The notes under the pieces were generated by a model. The model was given only the letters and a program-made list of their open reading frames with translations. It searched no databases and was not told where the DNA came from. Below are positions 27,779-36,640 of a stretch of 64,000 bases of DNA, one piece after another. Each line of letters begins with the position of its first letter. The stretch's first letter is position 1. A program made the position numbers and the translations under genes. Origin of the DNA: Mucilaginibacter sp. L3T2-6 (lineage in GTDB: Bacteria > Bacteroidota > Bacteroidia > Sphingobacteriales > Sphingobacteriaceae); assembly GCF_030519355.1 (NCBI RefSeq), contig NZ_JAUMKC010000001.1, positions 186,001-250,000 on the forward strand. Direction: 5' to 3'.

Positions 27779-30700
27779 TTGGATACGAATAGCATATATA
27801 TCGACCTTATCCTCTCAGCAGCAATAGCCGCCGGGCTTACCCTTGCCTTGCTTTTAGCATTTGCAAAACACAAAGATTTAGCGGCAAATCGCTTTCTCAG
27901 CCTCGTTTTAATGGCCATTATTTTATGGATGATTTGGGCGCTGGGTATCGATATCGGATTAAACGCTCACATTGCCCATTGGAGCAGGCTGCCGGTGCAT
28001 TTTTCGCTGGTGGTTGGTCCCTTGATTTATTTTTATGTATTAAAGAAAATCCGGTCGGGCTATAAGTTTAATTGGAAACATCTGCTCAATTTTATCCCGT
28101 TATTGCTTGAACAGGTGGCTTTTATATTACAGTCCGGGAAGAGTAGCGGAATTGTGACCGACGATAGAATTGCCTTTACGCAATTGAACCTGTTAATGCA
28201 CTGCCTTGCGGCAATTTCAATTCTTATTTATTGCCAACTGTCCCGCAAGCTAATACAGCGTTTTCAAAAGCGACTTAGAGGAAGTTTGAGGTATAAGTCG
28301 CGGTATGGATTAGCGTGGCTCAGCCGGATGTTGGCTGTATTCAGCATTTTATGGCTGGTATTGATATCCTATATCACCATCAATTATTTTTACTATCACC
28401 ACGAGCCAAGGCTACATACTTATTGTTTTTTGTACCTGCTTTCGGCGGTATTGCTCATTCGGGTTGGGGCTGCTGCGTTTCTGAAACCGGAACCAGAAGT
28501 ACAGATTGTTTCGCCCGCCATATCAAAGCCGGCCCCCTCGGCACAACTCCAGCAAAAAGCAACCTGGCTTAAAAAAGTTGTTCAGGACGAACAGCTTTAC
28601 CTGGATTCTGAACTAACCGTAAGTTCCCTGGCCGAAATATTGGAAATTCCCGCTTATGAATTGTCGCGCATTATCAATATCGCCCTTGGCAAAAACTTCA
28701 GCGATTTCATTAGTGAATATCGCATCATGGAAGTTACCCGGAAAATGAAAGACAAAGCTTTTGATCGTTTGACTCTGCTCGGCATCGCTTATGACTCTGG
28801 TTTTAACTCCAAATCCACTTTCAACCGCACCTTCCGCGAGATGACCGGTAAAACGCCGGCAGAGTTCAAAGATAACCTTAAAAAAGAGTTCCCAATTTCT
28901 GAATTGAGACCTTATTCGCCCCGCGCTGCGATAATTTCGTTTCATGAAACCGTCCCCAAATGGTCGGAAAAGAAATTTAATCGCAGGCTTATGTTTAAGA
29001 ATTATTTAAAAATCGCCATACGGCAATTCCGCAAACAAAAGATGTATGCAGCCATAAAGATCGGGGGCTTTGCATTCAGTATCGCTGCCTGTTTGTTGAT
29101 AGCATTGTATATCCGCAATGAGCTGAGTTATGACAAATTTTATCCTGATGCCGACCGTATTTATCGGGTGGTACTGGTTTATAAGGATGCCAATTTTACC
29201 GGTAAAGGCCCGGAATGGCCGGCCCCGCTGGCCCGGACCTTGAAAAGTAATTTCCCGCAGATCGAATATGCAGGCCGTCTGATGCCCAATACCCTTATGG
29301 GTGCCGGAAATGCCCAGGTACGGCCCGCCGGCAAAACCGATAACAGTTACGAAGAGGGCGTTACCTTTGCCGACCAAAGCATACTGAACTTGTTTCAATT
29401 TCCCATGGTTTACGGCGATCGCGCACATGCGTTAACCAGCCCTAATACCGTGGTTATAACCAGGAAAAAAGCCGAAAGATACTTTCCCGGCCAAAATCCG
29501 GTAGGTAAGCAAATCTATTTTAATAATGATACAAAAAGGCCTTTTACAATAGGAGGAGTGATAGAAAATTTACCTGCGAACTCGCATTTGAGTTACGATT
29601 TTTGGATTACCCTAACCGGACAGGAATTTTGGCAGGGCGAGCAGAATAACTGGGGTGCTTTTAATTATCCTACCTATGTGCGCTTAAAGCCCGGCGTGGA
29701 TGCTAAAGCTTTCGAAAAGAAGATAACGGCGGATATGGTAAAGAATTATTTTGCGCCCAGCATCAGGAAAGGTGGCACAAAGGATGCTGAGCAACGGGCT
29801 GCTAAATATCACATGGTCTTGCAGCAGGTCAAGGACATAAACTTATACTCATACGATATCAAAGATGGTTTGCAGCATGGCGACATCCGTTTTCTATGGC
29901 TGTTTGGAGGGGTAGCTGCATTTATACTGGTTATTGCCTGTATCAACTTTGTTAACCTGGCTACAGCCAAATCGGCAAACAGGGCTAAAGAGGTTGGTTT
30001 GCGCAAGGTGGTAGGTTCTGACCGTAGCGGGCTCATCAGGCAATTTTTAATTGAGTCGCTGCTATATAGCAGTATTTCATTTATCATCGGCTTATTGCTG
30101 GCTTGCCTGTTACTGCCCTATTTTAACATGCTTGCATCTAAAACCTTAACCATGCCGTGGGGCGAATGGTGGCTGTTGCCGGTAATTCTTCTTTCCGCTT
30201 TTATTGTAGGTATTGTAGCAGGTTTGTACCCGGCCTTTTACCTGTCGGCGTTCAGACCTGTGCAGGTATTAAAGGGTACGCTCAGCACCGGCAGCAAAAG
30301 TCCGGTATTGCGCAACAGTTTGGTAGTGTTTCAGTTTACGGCATCTATTATGCTCATTATCGGCACTTTGGTTGTCAATAACCAGATGCATTATATATTG
30401 AACCAGAAAATTGGTTTTAACAAAGACCAGGTAATAATTGTGCAGGGAACAAATACATTGAGCGACACGAATGTAGTGAGCTTTAAGAACGAGCTGTTGA
30501 AACTAGCTACTGTTAAAAGCGCGTCCATCAGCGATTACTTGCCTGTTTACGCAGGTACAAAACGTAACGGCAACGATTTTAATATAGAGGGCAGGGAAAA
30601 ACTCGATGCCGCCGTAAATGGAGAACTGTGGCAGATAGATGATACGTATTTAAAAACGCTCGGCATGAAATTGGTGGAGGGGCGCAATTTTTCTTACGAT

Positions 30701-31429
30701 AGATCCGACGATGTTAAGGGCAAAACGGTCATCATTAACCAAACGATGGCTAAACGGCTGAACCTTGAAAGCCCGGTAGGCGTGCGCATTACTGAAGGCG
30801 ATGCGGCTACCATAATAGGCGTGGTAGAGGACTTTAATTTTGATTCGATGCACGAGGGGATAAAGCCCCTGGTGCTGCACTTTGGGCTGAGCCCATCAAT
30901 GGTCAGCGTAAAAGTTCAAGGCGGGAACATGAAAAGCGCCCTGCAGGCTATTACCGCTACCTGGAAACAGTTTGCGCCAAATCAGCCTATCCGTTATACT
31001 TTCCTGGATGAAAACTTTGCCGCCATGTATGCCGATGTGCAGCGCATGGGTGATATTTTTACTACGTTTGCCATATTGGCCGTTATCATCGCCTGCCTGG
31101 GTTTGTTTGCCCTCTCCGCGTTTATGGCCGAGCAACGCAGCAAGGAGATCGGCATCCGCAAAGTGCTTGGCGCAAGTGTAAGTGGCATCACACGCCTTTT
31201 ATCCTTCGACTTTGTAAAGCTAGTTTTGTTAGCTATTCTCATCGCCTCGCCAATAGCCTGGTGGGGTATGCACGAATGGCTGCAGGGGTTCGTTTACCAT
31301 CCTCCGGTACAATGGTGGATTTTTATTGCGGCGGGTCTTGTTGCGATACTGATCGCACTTATTACCATTAGTTTTCAGTCTATCAAAGCAGCAATTGCCA
31401 ACCCGGCAAAGAGTTTGCGAAGCGAGTAA
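27779..31429 (+). CDS. Fusion of multi-spanning AraC-type regulator with MacB/FtsX ABC permease, copy 2
   Basis: This is a second 1216-codon frame with the same order of parts: a multi-helix N-terminus (LAANRFLSLVLMAIILWM), an AraC domain at about 268-371 (ILEIPAYELSRIINIALGKN, LGIAYDSGFNSKSTFNRTF), a conserved linker (IISFHETVPKWSEKKFNRR), then a MacB permease from residue 405 with FtsX blocks near 705 and 1093, ending NPAKSLRSE. It too appears to start with TTG. The linker is conserved in both copies (IISFHETVPKWS against VISFHETIPEWS), so the fusion is not a chance read-through. Periplasmic domains are more diverged, suggesting different substrates. Confidence 0.85.
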   Translation: MDTNSIYIDLILSAAIAAGLTLALLLAFAKHKDLAANRFLSLVLMAIILWMIWALGIDIGLNAHIAHWSRLPVHFSLVVGPLIYFYVLKKIRSGYKFNWKHLLNFIPLLLEQVAFILQSGKSSGIVTDDRIAFTQLNLLMHCLAAISILIYCQLSRKLIQRFQKRLRGSLRYKSRYGLAWLSRMLAVFSILWLVLISYITINYFYYHHEPRLHTYCFLYLLSAVLLIRVGAAAFLKPEPEVQIVSPAISKPAPSAQLQQKATWLKKVVQDEQLYLDSELTVSSLAEILEIPAYELSRIINIALGKNFSDFISEYRIMEVTRKMKDKAFDRLTLLGIAYDSGFNSKSTFNRTFREMTGKTPAEFKDNLKKEFPISELRPYSPRAAIISFHETVPKWSEKKFNRRLMFKNYLKIAIRQFRKQKMYAAIKIGGFAFSIAACLLIALYIRNELSYDKFYPDADRIYRVVLVYKDANFTGKGPEWPAPLARTLKSNFPQIEYAGRLMPNTLMGAGNAQVRPAGKTDNSYEEGVTFADQSILNLFQFPMVYGDRAHALTSPNTVVITRKKAERYFPGQNPVGKQIYFNNDTKRPFTIGGVIENLPANSHLSYDFWITLTGQEFWQGEQNNWGAFNYPTYVRLKPGVDAKAFEKKITADMVKNYFAPSIRKGGTKDAEQRAAKYHMVLQQVKDINLYSYDIKDGLQHGDIRFLWLFGGVAAFILVIACINFVNLATAKSANRAKEVGLRKVVGSDRSGLIRQFLIESLLYSSISFIIGLLLACLLLPYFNMLASKTLTMPWGEWWLLPVILLSAFIVGIVAGLYPAFYLSAFRPVQVLKGTLSTGSKSPVLRNSLVVFQFTASIMLIIGTLVVNNQMHYILNQKIGFNKDQVIIVQGTNTLSDTNVVSFKNELLKLATVKSASISDYLPVYAGTKRNGNDFNIEGREKLDAAVNGELWQIDDTYLKTLGMKLVEGRNFSYDRSDDVKGKTVIINQTMAKRLNLESPVGVRITEGDAATIIGVVEDFNFDSMHEGIKPLVLHFGLSPSMVSVKVQGGNMKSALQAITATWKQFAPNQPIRYTFLDENFAAMYADVQRMGDIFTTFAILAVIIACLGLFALSAFMAEQRSKEIGIRKVLGASVSGITRLLSFDFVKLVLLAILIASPIAWWGMHEWLQGFVYHPPVQWWIFIAAGLVAILIALITISFQSIKAAIANPAKSLRSE

Positions 31430-31570
31430 ATAAGAAGTAGTAGTTGGCAGTGACAGTTAACGGGATGATTCGGTCTTTTAAGGGTGTTGGCTGTGTTGGT
31501 TCCCTGCGAAAGCATCACGCGATAAGGCTATGTTAGCTACTGGAAAGAACTTAGATCCATCAGCATGGGA

Positions 31571-31619
31571 TCTGAGGTTTAGTTGAAGGCGTCCCGGGGT
31601 GAGATACGGGGCGCTTTTT
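31571..31619 (+). ncRNA. Candidate small RNA motif, locus 2 (TTTAGTT box, TGAG-loop hairpin, U-run)
   Basis: TCTGAGGTTTAGTTGA (31571-31586) precedes an 8-bp stem GCGTCCCG / CGGGGCGC (31589-31614) with loop GGGTGAGATA and five U. The 16-mer CCGGGGTGAGATACGG is identical to the hairpin top at locus 3, although the lower stems differ. It lies in the 394-bp gap 31430-31823. It may also terminate the upstream fusion gene, whose stop is 160 bp away. Confidence 0.5.
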
Positions 31620-31732
31620 GTTATATAAAAACCTAAGCTTTATCCTTGAATCAGCGATCTCTAATTAATGGCCACAACCGTGCAGTCAGCGTACGCTATC
31701 GAACACTTTAAAAACAAATTAAAAATTATATC

Positions 31733-31771
31733 ACTGATAATCAGTAAGTTAAAAATATGGTGCTAATTTTG
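31733..31771 (+). promoter_or_regulatory. Palindrome and putative -7 element for the GIN-domain gene
   Basis: ACTGAT-A-ATCAGT (31733-31745) is a perfect 6-bp palindrome near the expected -33 region. TAATTTTG (31764-31771) matches the TAnnTTTG -7 consensus, 52 bp before the ATG at 31824. The palindrome could be an operator or a chance repeat. Confidence 0.4.
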
Positions 31772-31823
31772 GCATAGGGTAGTAAATTAATAACAAAAAT
31801 AATTTACCATAAATATTACAACA

Positions 31824-32429
31824 ATGAAAACTATATTTTTAACCACAGCAATCTTACTGGCAACAGTAATCGGCATAAATAATACCGCTTCAGCAGCACC
31901 CCAGGACACCGACCAAACTTATACCGTTTTAACGGAAACCGGCGCTATCAATAAGATTGAAGTTTACGGCAATGTTGAGCTGTATGTATCTGGCGGTGAT
32001 ACCGATAATGTTAAAGTTTACAACAGCTACTATAAAGAGAGCGCGATGGTGCAAAACCAAAACGGTACGCTCCGCATTTCCTCATATAAAAATGAAAAAC
32101 TGGTAGTGTGGGTTACTGCCAACGATCTGCGCAGCCTTTCAGCTTATGACAATGCCCAGGTTAGATCATTCGGTAAACTTTCAGCTATCGAGCTCGACGT
32201 AAAGCTTTTCAACAACGCATCGGCTAAATTGAATATGGATGTTTTCCAGGCTTGTGTTACTGTGAATGATGATGCAAGAGTAAATCTTTCGGGTAATGTG
32301 AACGACTGCGAGCTGAGGTACGATTTGCCGGCCAACATCCATACAGGTAACCTTGCTTATGCAACGTTAGTAGAGAAAGGCATTAACAACCAGGCTAAAG
32401 ATACCACAGGCAATTTCGCTGCATTATAA
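31824..32429 (+). CDS. Secreted GIN-domain (DUF2807) protein
   Basis: This 201-residue protein has a signal peptide (MKTIFLTTAILLATVIG) and then a putative autotransporter-adhesin-like GIN domain, a repetitive right-handed beta structure. The opening INKIEVYGNVELYVSGGD and the regular alternation (LRISSYKNEKLVVWVTAND, LRSLSAYDNAQVRSFG) are typical. It has no enzyme motif. The family is widespread in Bacteroidota, and its role is unclear. It is likely periplasmic or surface exposed. A terminator follows at 32458. Confidence 0.8.
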   Translation: MKTIFLTTAILLATVIGINNTASAAPQDTDQTYTVLTETGAINKIEVYGNVELYVSGGDTDNVKVYNSYYKESAMVQNQNGTLRISSYKNEKLVVWVTANDLRSLSAYDNAQVRSFGKLSAIELDVKLFNNASAKLNMDVFQACVTVNDDARVNLSGNVNDCELRYDLPANIHTGNLAYATLVEKGINNQAKDTTGNFAAL

Positions 32430-32457
32430 TTCATTTCGGCATATAATTTAGTTTGAG

Positions 32458-32492
32458 CCGGCTGCGTGTATTATCCGTGGCCGGTTTTTTTT
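32458..32492 (+). terminator. Rho-independent terminator after the GIN gene
   Basis: CCGGC-TG-CG pairs with CG-TG-GCCGG (32458-32484) with a small internal loop, and eight T follow (32485-32492). It ends the GIN-domain transcript before the convergent RND operon. Confidence 0.7.
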
Positions 32493-32605
32493 ATTGATTG
32501 ATTTTACCGATTCTTCCCCGCGTAAGTGTCAACCACATGCGCGTCATGGATCGAAGTCATCCCTGCCATCTCCTGCCGCACGATCTGCGCATGTGCCATG
32601 TAGCT

Positions 32606-35600
32606 CTAACCTTCTGCGCCTTCAATCAGCTCATGCCTGGTATTTTCGTGAAACCTGCCGTTGCGGTAAAGAATCCGCATGAGGCTTGGTAACACAATTA
32701 GCAGCAGCGGCAGGGCGGCTAAAAAACCACCGATAACAGCAATCGCCAACGGTTGGTGCAATTGTGCGCCGGCGCCAATGCCCAAAGCAAGCGGCATAAG
32801 GGCAATAATAGCTCCGATGGCTGTCATTAACTTTGGCCTTAGCCGGGTGGAAATTGAAAATACAACGGCTTCATCTATGCCGTTTTCAACGCCTTTATCG
32901 GCATTCTCCAGCGCGCGTTCTTTAAATTGTAAAAAGGTAAAGATGGCGTTCTCGCCAATGATACCGACAATCATGATCAGACCGGTATAGCTGCCTACAT
33001 TTAGCGGCGTTTGGGTTATGTACAATGCAAGAAAACTTCCTGCAATACCAAGTACAGCTACTATCAATATCAAAAAAGCTATTCTGAACTGTTTAAACAG
33101 GAACAGGATGACAGCAAATACTAGCAGGCTGCTTGTTATAAGTATGATTAATAGTTCTTTGAAGGATTGTTGCTGCTGGGCGTAATCCCCTCCATATTCT
33201 ACATGGTAGCCTTGTGGCAGGCTTACATTTTTGGCGATGTTTCGTTGTATAGCCGGCATCACACTGCCCAGATCGGCCCCTTCCAAACGGGCGCTTACTA
33301 TACCGATAGACTGCAGATTCTCACGATTTATCTCCGCCTCACCCGGTTTGAGCTGCACATTAGCAAGCTCACTTATTGGTATCAGTTTACCGCTTGGTAC
33401 AAATACAGTTTGGTTTTGGATGCCTGTAACGTTCAGGGCGCGATTGCCCGGATAAACCATGCGGATAGGCGACAGCTGTTCCCGCTCCAGCATATTGCCG
33501 ATGATGTTGCCCTCCAGTGCTGTTTGGAGTTGAAATTGCAGGCTGGCCGGGGTAATATTATATTGGGCAAGCTGGCTGTAATGCGGGTCGATGCTTACGG
33601 ACGGACCCGCAATGACAATCCCGTCGAACACGTCCGCAGTACCTTTTACGCCCTCTACAACGCCCGCCACTTGCTTCGAGAGACTTTGCAACCGCTGCTG
33701 ATTATCGCCAAATATCTTTATTTCGATAGGCTGTACGGAGGTCATTAAATCGCCCAGCATATCGCCGATAACCTGCCCGAAATCTATTCTTAACGCAGGT
33801 TGGTTGGCCGCTATTTTCTTCCTCAAATCGCTGATAACTTCTTCAGTTGATTTATCGCGGCTTTTTTTCAGGCTGATGAGGTAGTCGCCCTTGTTGGGCT
33901 CTGTGATGAAAAAACCCATTTCTGTACCGGTACGGCGGGAGTAGGCCGCTACCTCGGGTTGTTTTACAATGATTTGTTCAATTTGCCGCAACATCCGATC
34001 GGTTTCATCGAGGGAAGTTCCTGGAGGGGAGGTATAATCAAGCACAATGCTGCCTTCATCCATTTCGGGCAAAAAACCCGTTTCCAGGAGAGGAGGAACA
34101 AATATAATTGCCAATACAGCAGCAACAATGATAATGATGCTTACTAATGGCCGCAGGATGAACCAGTTTACCCAGCGTTGTTTCTTTATGTGATGTTCCC
34201 CGGTTTTTTGTTGCGCGGTGTTGTTTGGTTTGCGCCGGCTCAGCAATACATAAATTACAGGCAAGCCAATCCAGGTTACAAAAAATGAGCATGCCAGCGT
34301 GATGATCATCGTATTGGTCAGCACATGGAAGTATGCCCCGGCAACCCCGGTCATCAGCAAAAAAGGGATAAATATTACTATCGTGCTGATAGACGAACCC
34401 AGCATGGCGGGAAATAAATAATCGATGGCGGTTTTAATCAGCTTCAATGCCCGTTCACGCGGATGCTCTTCATGCGTGCGATGTATTTGCTCAACCACAA
34501 CTATCGCGTCGTCGATTATCAGGCCCAAAGCAGCCGCTATCGCTCCCAAGGTCATGATATTTAAAGTGTATCCAACGCTATAAATAACTGCAAGACTAAA
34601 GCAAAGTGTAACTGGTATGGTTATCAAAATAACTGCGCTGGCCTTAATTGAGCGGAGGAAAATAATTGCTACGATAATCGCCAGCAGCAAGCCTATCCAA
34701 AGGCTGTCGCTAACACTTTTTATAGAATCGTTTACAAAGTCTGCTTGCTCATAGTACGGTTTAATGGTAACATCCTTTGGTAATATCTTTTGCAGTTCAG
34801 CCACTTTGCTGTCCATGTCAGCTGATAACGACACCAGGTTGGCATCCGGCTGCTTAATTACGGCGATCAAAACACCGTCACGCCCGTTGGCGTTTATGCG
34901 GGTATATTCAATGCCTGGCTGTATGGCTACATCGGCAAAGTCCTTCAGGCGTACGACACGTTTTTTGTTATTGCTGATAACCAGGTTTTCCAGCTGATCT
35001 TTGGCGTTAATGGTGGCATCCGTTACCGTAAGGTACATGCGTTTATAGTCAGACAGGTACCCTTCTGATTTTACAAAATTGGTAGTACCCAATGTGGTGC
35101 TGATGATATCAGGCGTTAGGCCCAGCGCGCTCATTTTCTGCTTATTCAGCGTTAGCCAATACTCTTTGGCTTTACCGCCGATTACCCTTATTTCGGAAAC
35201 GCCATCCACCTGCGACAGAAACGGTTTAACAGTATAAGTAGCCAGTTGCTTCAATTCTATCGGATCGCGGCTGTGGCTTTCCAGCGTATAACCGCTTACC
35301 GGCAATATCGACGGGTTCATTTTTGCCACCGTGATATTCACATCGGCAGGGAGGTCGTTTTTTACCTGGTCGATACTGGCCTGTATTTTCTGCATGCTTA
35401 CGTCAATGTCAGCATTCCAGTCCATAAAAGCCGATATCTCGCAGCTGCCGCGGCTGGTAGTACTGCGAACGTTTTGCAGTCCGGGCACCTGCTTAATGGC
35501 ATTCTCCAAGGGTTTGGTAACCGTAACCATCATCTTATTTACCGGTTGCAGACCTTCTTCGGCAATCACTTTAATTTTCGGAAAGGTGATCTCAGGAAAT

Positions 35601-35710
35601 AAAGATGACTGGAGTTTTGAATAAGCGAAAATGCCAGCCAGCAGGATAATAACGAGCACCAGGCTTACGGGCTTACTGTGCTGCAAAAAAGTTTCCTTAA
35701 TGGGCTTCAT
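32606..35710 (-). CDS. RND-family efflux pump, inner-membrane permease (HAE-type)
   Basis: This 1034-residue pump has the normal length and order: helix 1 (SLVLVIILLAGIFAYSKLQ), a large periplasmic porter domain, helices 2-7, and the same again. The proton-relay helix 4 reads LIIDDAIVVVEQ near residue 400, with the DD pair typical of the hydrophobic/amphiphilic efflux group rather than the DAAIVMIE form of CusA. Its ATG overlaps the stop of the adaptor gene by 4 bp, so translation is coupled. It is the third gene of a TolC-adaptor-pump operon. The substrate is unknown. Confidence 0.92.
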   Translation of the reverse strand: MKPIKETFLQHSKPVSLVLVIILLAGIFAYSKLQSSLFPEITFPKIKVIAEEGLQPVNKMMVTVTKPLENAIKQVPGLQNVRSTTSRGSCEISAFMDWNADIDVSMQKIQASIDQVKNDLPADVNITVAKMNPSILPVSGYTLESHSRDPIELKQLATYTVKPFLSQVDGVSEIRVIGGKAKEYWLTLNKQKMSALGLTPDIISTTLGTTNFVKSEGYLSDYKRMYLTVTDATINAKDQLENLVISNNKKRVVRLKDFADVAIQPGIEYTRINANGRDGVLIAVIKQPDANLVSLSADMDSKVAELQKILPKDVTIKPYYEQADFVNDSIKSVSDSLWIGLLLAIIVAIIFLRSIKASAVILITIPVTLCFSLAVIYSVGYTLNIMTLGAIAAALGLIIDDAIVVVEQIHRTHEEHPRERALKLIKTAIDYLFPAMLGSSISTIVIFIPFLLMTGVAGAYFHVLTNTMIITLACSFFVTWIGLPVIYVLLSRRKPNNTAQQKTGEHHIKKQRWVNWFILRPLVSIIIIVAAVLAIIFVPPLLETGFLPEMDEGSIVLDYTSPPGTSLDETDRMLRQIEQIIVKQPEVAAYSRRTGTEMGFFITEPNKGDYLISLKKSRDKSTEEVISDLRKKIAANQPALRIDFGQVIGDMLGDLMTSVQPIEIKIFGDNQQRLQSLSKQVAGVVEGVKGTADVFDGIVIAGPSVSIDPHYSQLAQYNITPASLQFQLQTALEGNIIGNMLEREQLSPIRMVYPGNRALNVTGIQNQTVFVPSGKLIPISELANVQLKPGEAEINRENLQSIGIVSARLEGADLGSVMPAIQRNIAKNVSLPQGYHVEYGGDYAQQQQSFKELLIILITSSLLVFAVILFLFKQFRIAFLILIVAVLGIAGSFLALYITQTPLNVGSYTGLIMIVGIIGENAIFTFLQFKERALENADKGVENGIDEAVVFSISTRLRPKLMTAIGAIIALMPLALGIGAGAQLHQPLAIAVIGGFLAALPLLLIVLPSLMRILYRNGRFHENTRHELIEGAEG

Positions 35711-36639
35711 CGGGCTATAATTTTAACTTTTGCAGTGTCCGGCAGGCCGTAGTTCCCCGTAGCAACGATCTTGTCATTCTTGGTGAAGGTTGGCGACAAT
35801 ATCTCCACCCTGTCTCCGGCCTGTATCCCTTCCTTAACCGGCACTTTTATGGCAGTTGTCGGGTTAATTAGCTTCATTACCCAAAATTCGGTCTGTGTCT
35901 CATTGGTTAATATGGCCGTTTTTGGCAGGGACTGGGTATTCGTTTTGGCTGATTTTACAATCCTGGCTTTGGCAATTAAATTTTCGGGTATCTGCTGAGC
36001 CGTCTTCACCTTTAACGCTACGCCCTGTGTTTGCGCCACGGTGTCGACAGCCTGCATAAAAGAGCTTACAATTGCCTGGAGCACAGTGCCGCCAGGTAAC
36101 GTTAGGTCTACTGTCTGTCCTTGTTTTACGTATTGACGCAGTTCGTATGGCAGTTGCATTAAAAAAACAAAACTGCCGCGGTCGTTAATAGTGGCCAGTG
36201 CTTCTCCATCCTGCACATAGTCGCCTTTTTGATGGCTTAATTGCGAAATATATCCTGGGGCGGGCGCCTTAATGCGATTAACTCCTGAGAATTTGAAACC
36301 TGTGTCCAGCACGTTAATGCTATTGCCTATAGCCTGCGCTTCCTTCGTTTTTACAGTGAAAAGCAACTGGCCTTTGCTTACATTTTGACCAAGCTGTGTA
36401 TTCACCTGCTCGATGTACCCATTGGCGTTTGATTTAACAAAGTTTTTTTGCAGGATCGTTGATGTGGCGCTCAGGTCTATGTAGTCAGTAAGCGTACTAT
36501 CGCTGATCGTAGTAACCGTTACAGGCGTTTGTGAGGCTACCTTAGTATCTTCGTCATCGGCTCCTTTGTCTTTGTCATGACAGGATAAGAGCAAGGCAGC
36601 GAGGCCATACATAAAATATTTGAGAGGGGTATGCTTCAT
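35707..36639 (-). CDS. RND efflux periplasmic adaptor lipoprotein (membrane fusion protein)
   Basis: At 310 residues it has a lipoprotein signal (YGLAALLLSC), an acidic linker (DKDKGADDEDTK), and the lipoyl/barrel-sandwich halves VKSNANGYIEQVNTQLGQNVSKGQLL and RIKAPAPGYISQLSHQKGDYVQDGEAL. Between them lies only a very short hairpin, so it is a compact adaptor. It links the pump at 32606-35710 to the TolC-type channel, whose stop lies 1 bp before this start. Confidence 0.88.
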   Translation of the reverse strand: MKHTPLKYFMYGLAALLLSCHDKDKGADDEDTKVASQTPVTVTTISDSTLTDYIDLSATSTILQKNFVKSNANGYIEQVNTQLGQNVSKGQLLFTVKTKEAQAIGNSINVLDTGFKFSGVNRIKAPAPGYISQLSHQKGDYVQDGEALATINDRGSFVFLMQLPYELRQYVKQGQTVDLTLPGGTVLQAIVSSFMQAVDTVAQTQGVALKVKTAQQIPENLIAKARIVKSAKTNTQSLPKTAILTNETQTEFWVMKLINPTTAIKVPVKEGIQAGDRVEILSPTFTKNDKIVATGNYGLPDTAKVKIIAR

Positions 36640-36640
36640 A

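Noticed and set aside
31593..31608. GGGGTG/TGAGATAC resembles part of a TPP riboswitch
   Set aside because: The TPP element needs both GGGGTGC and CTGAGA in separate arms plus a GAACCTGAT region and a thiamine gene downstream. Here the match is one short hairpin loop followed by a terminator and a GIN-domain gene.
33167..33748. Plus-strand 193-codon open frame
   Set aside because: It is antisense to the RND pump, which is complete and conserved in that stretch.
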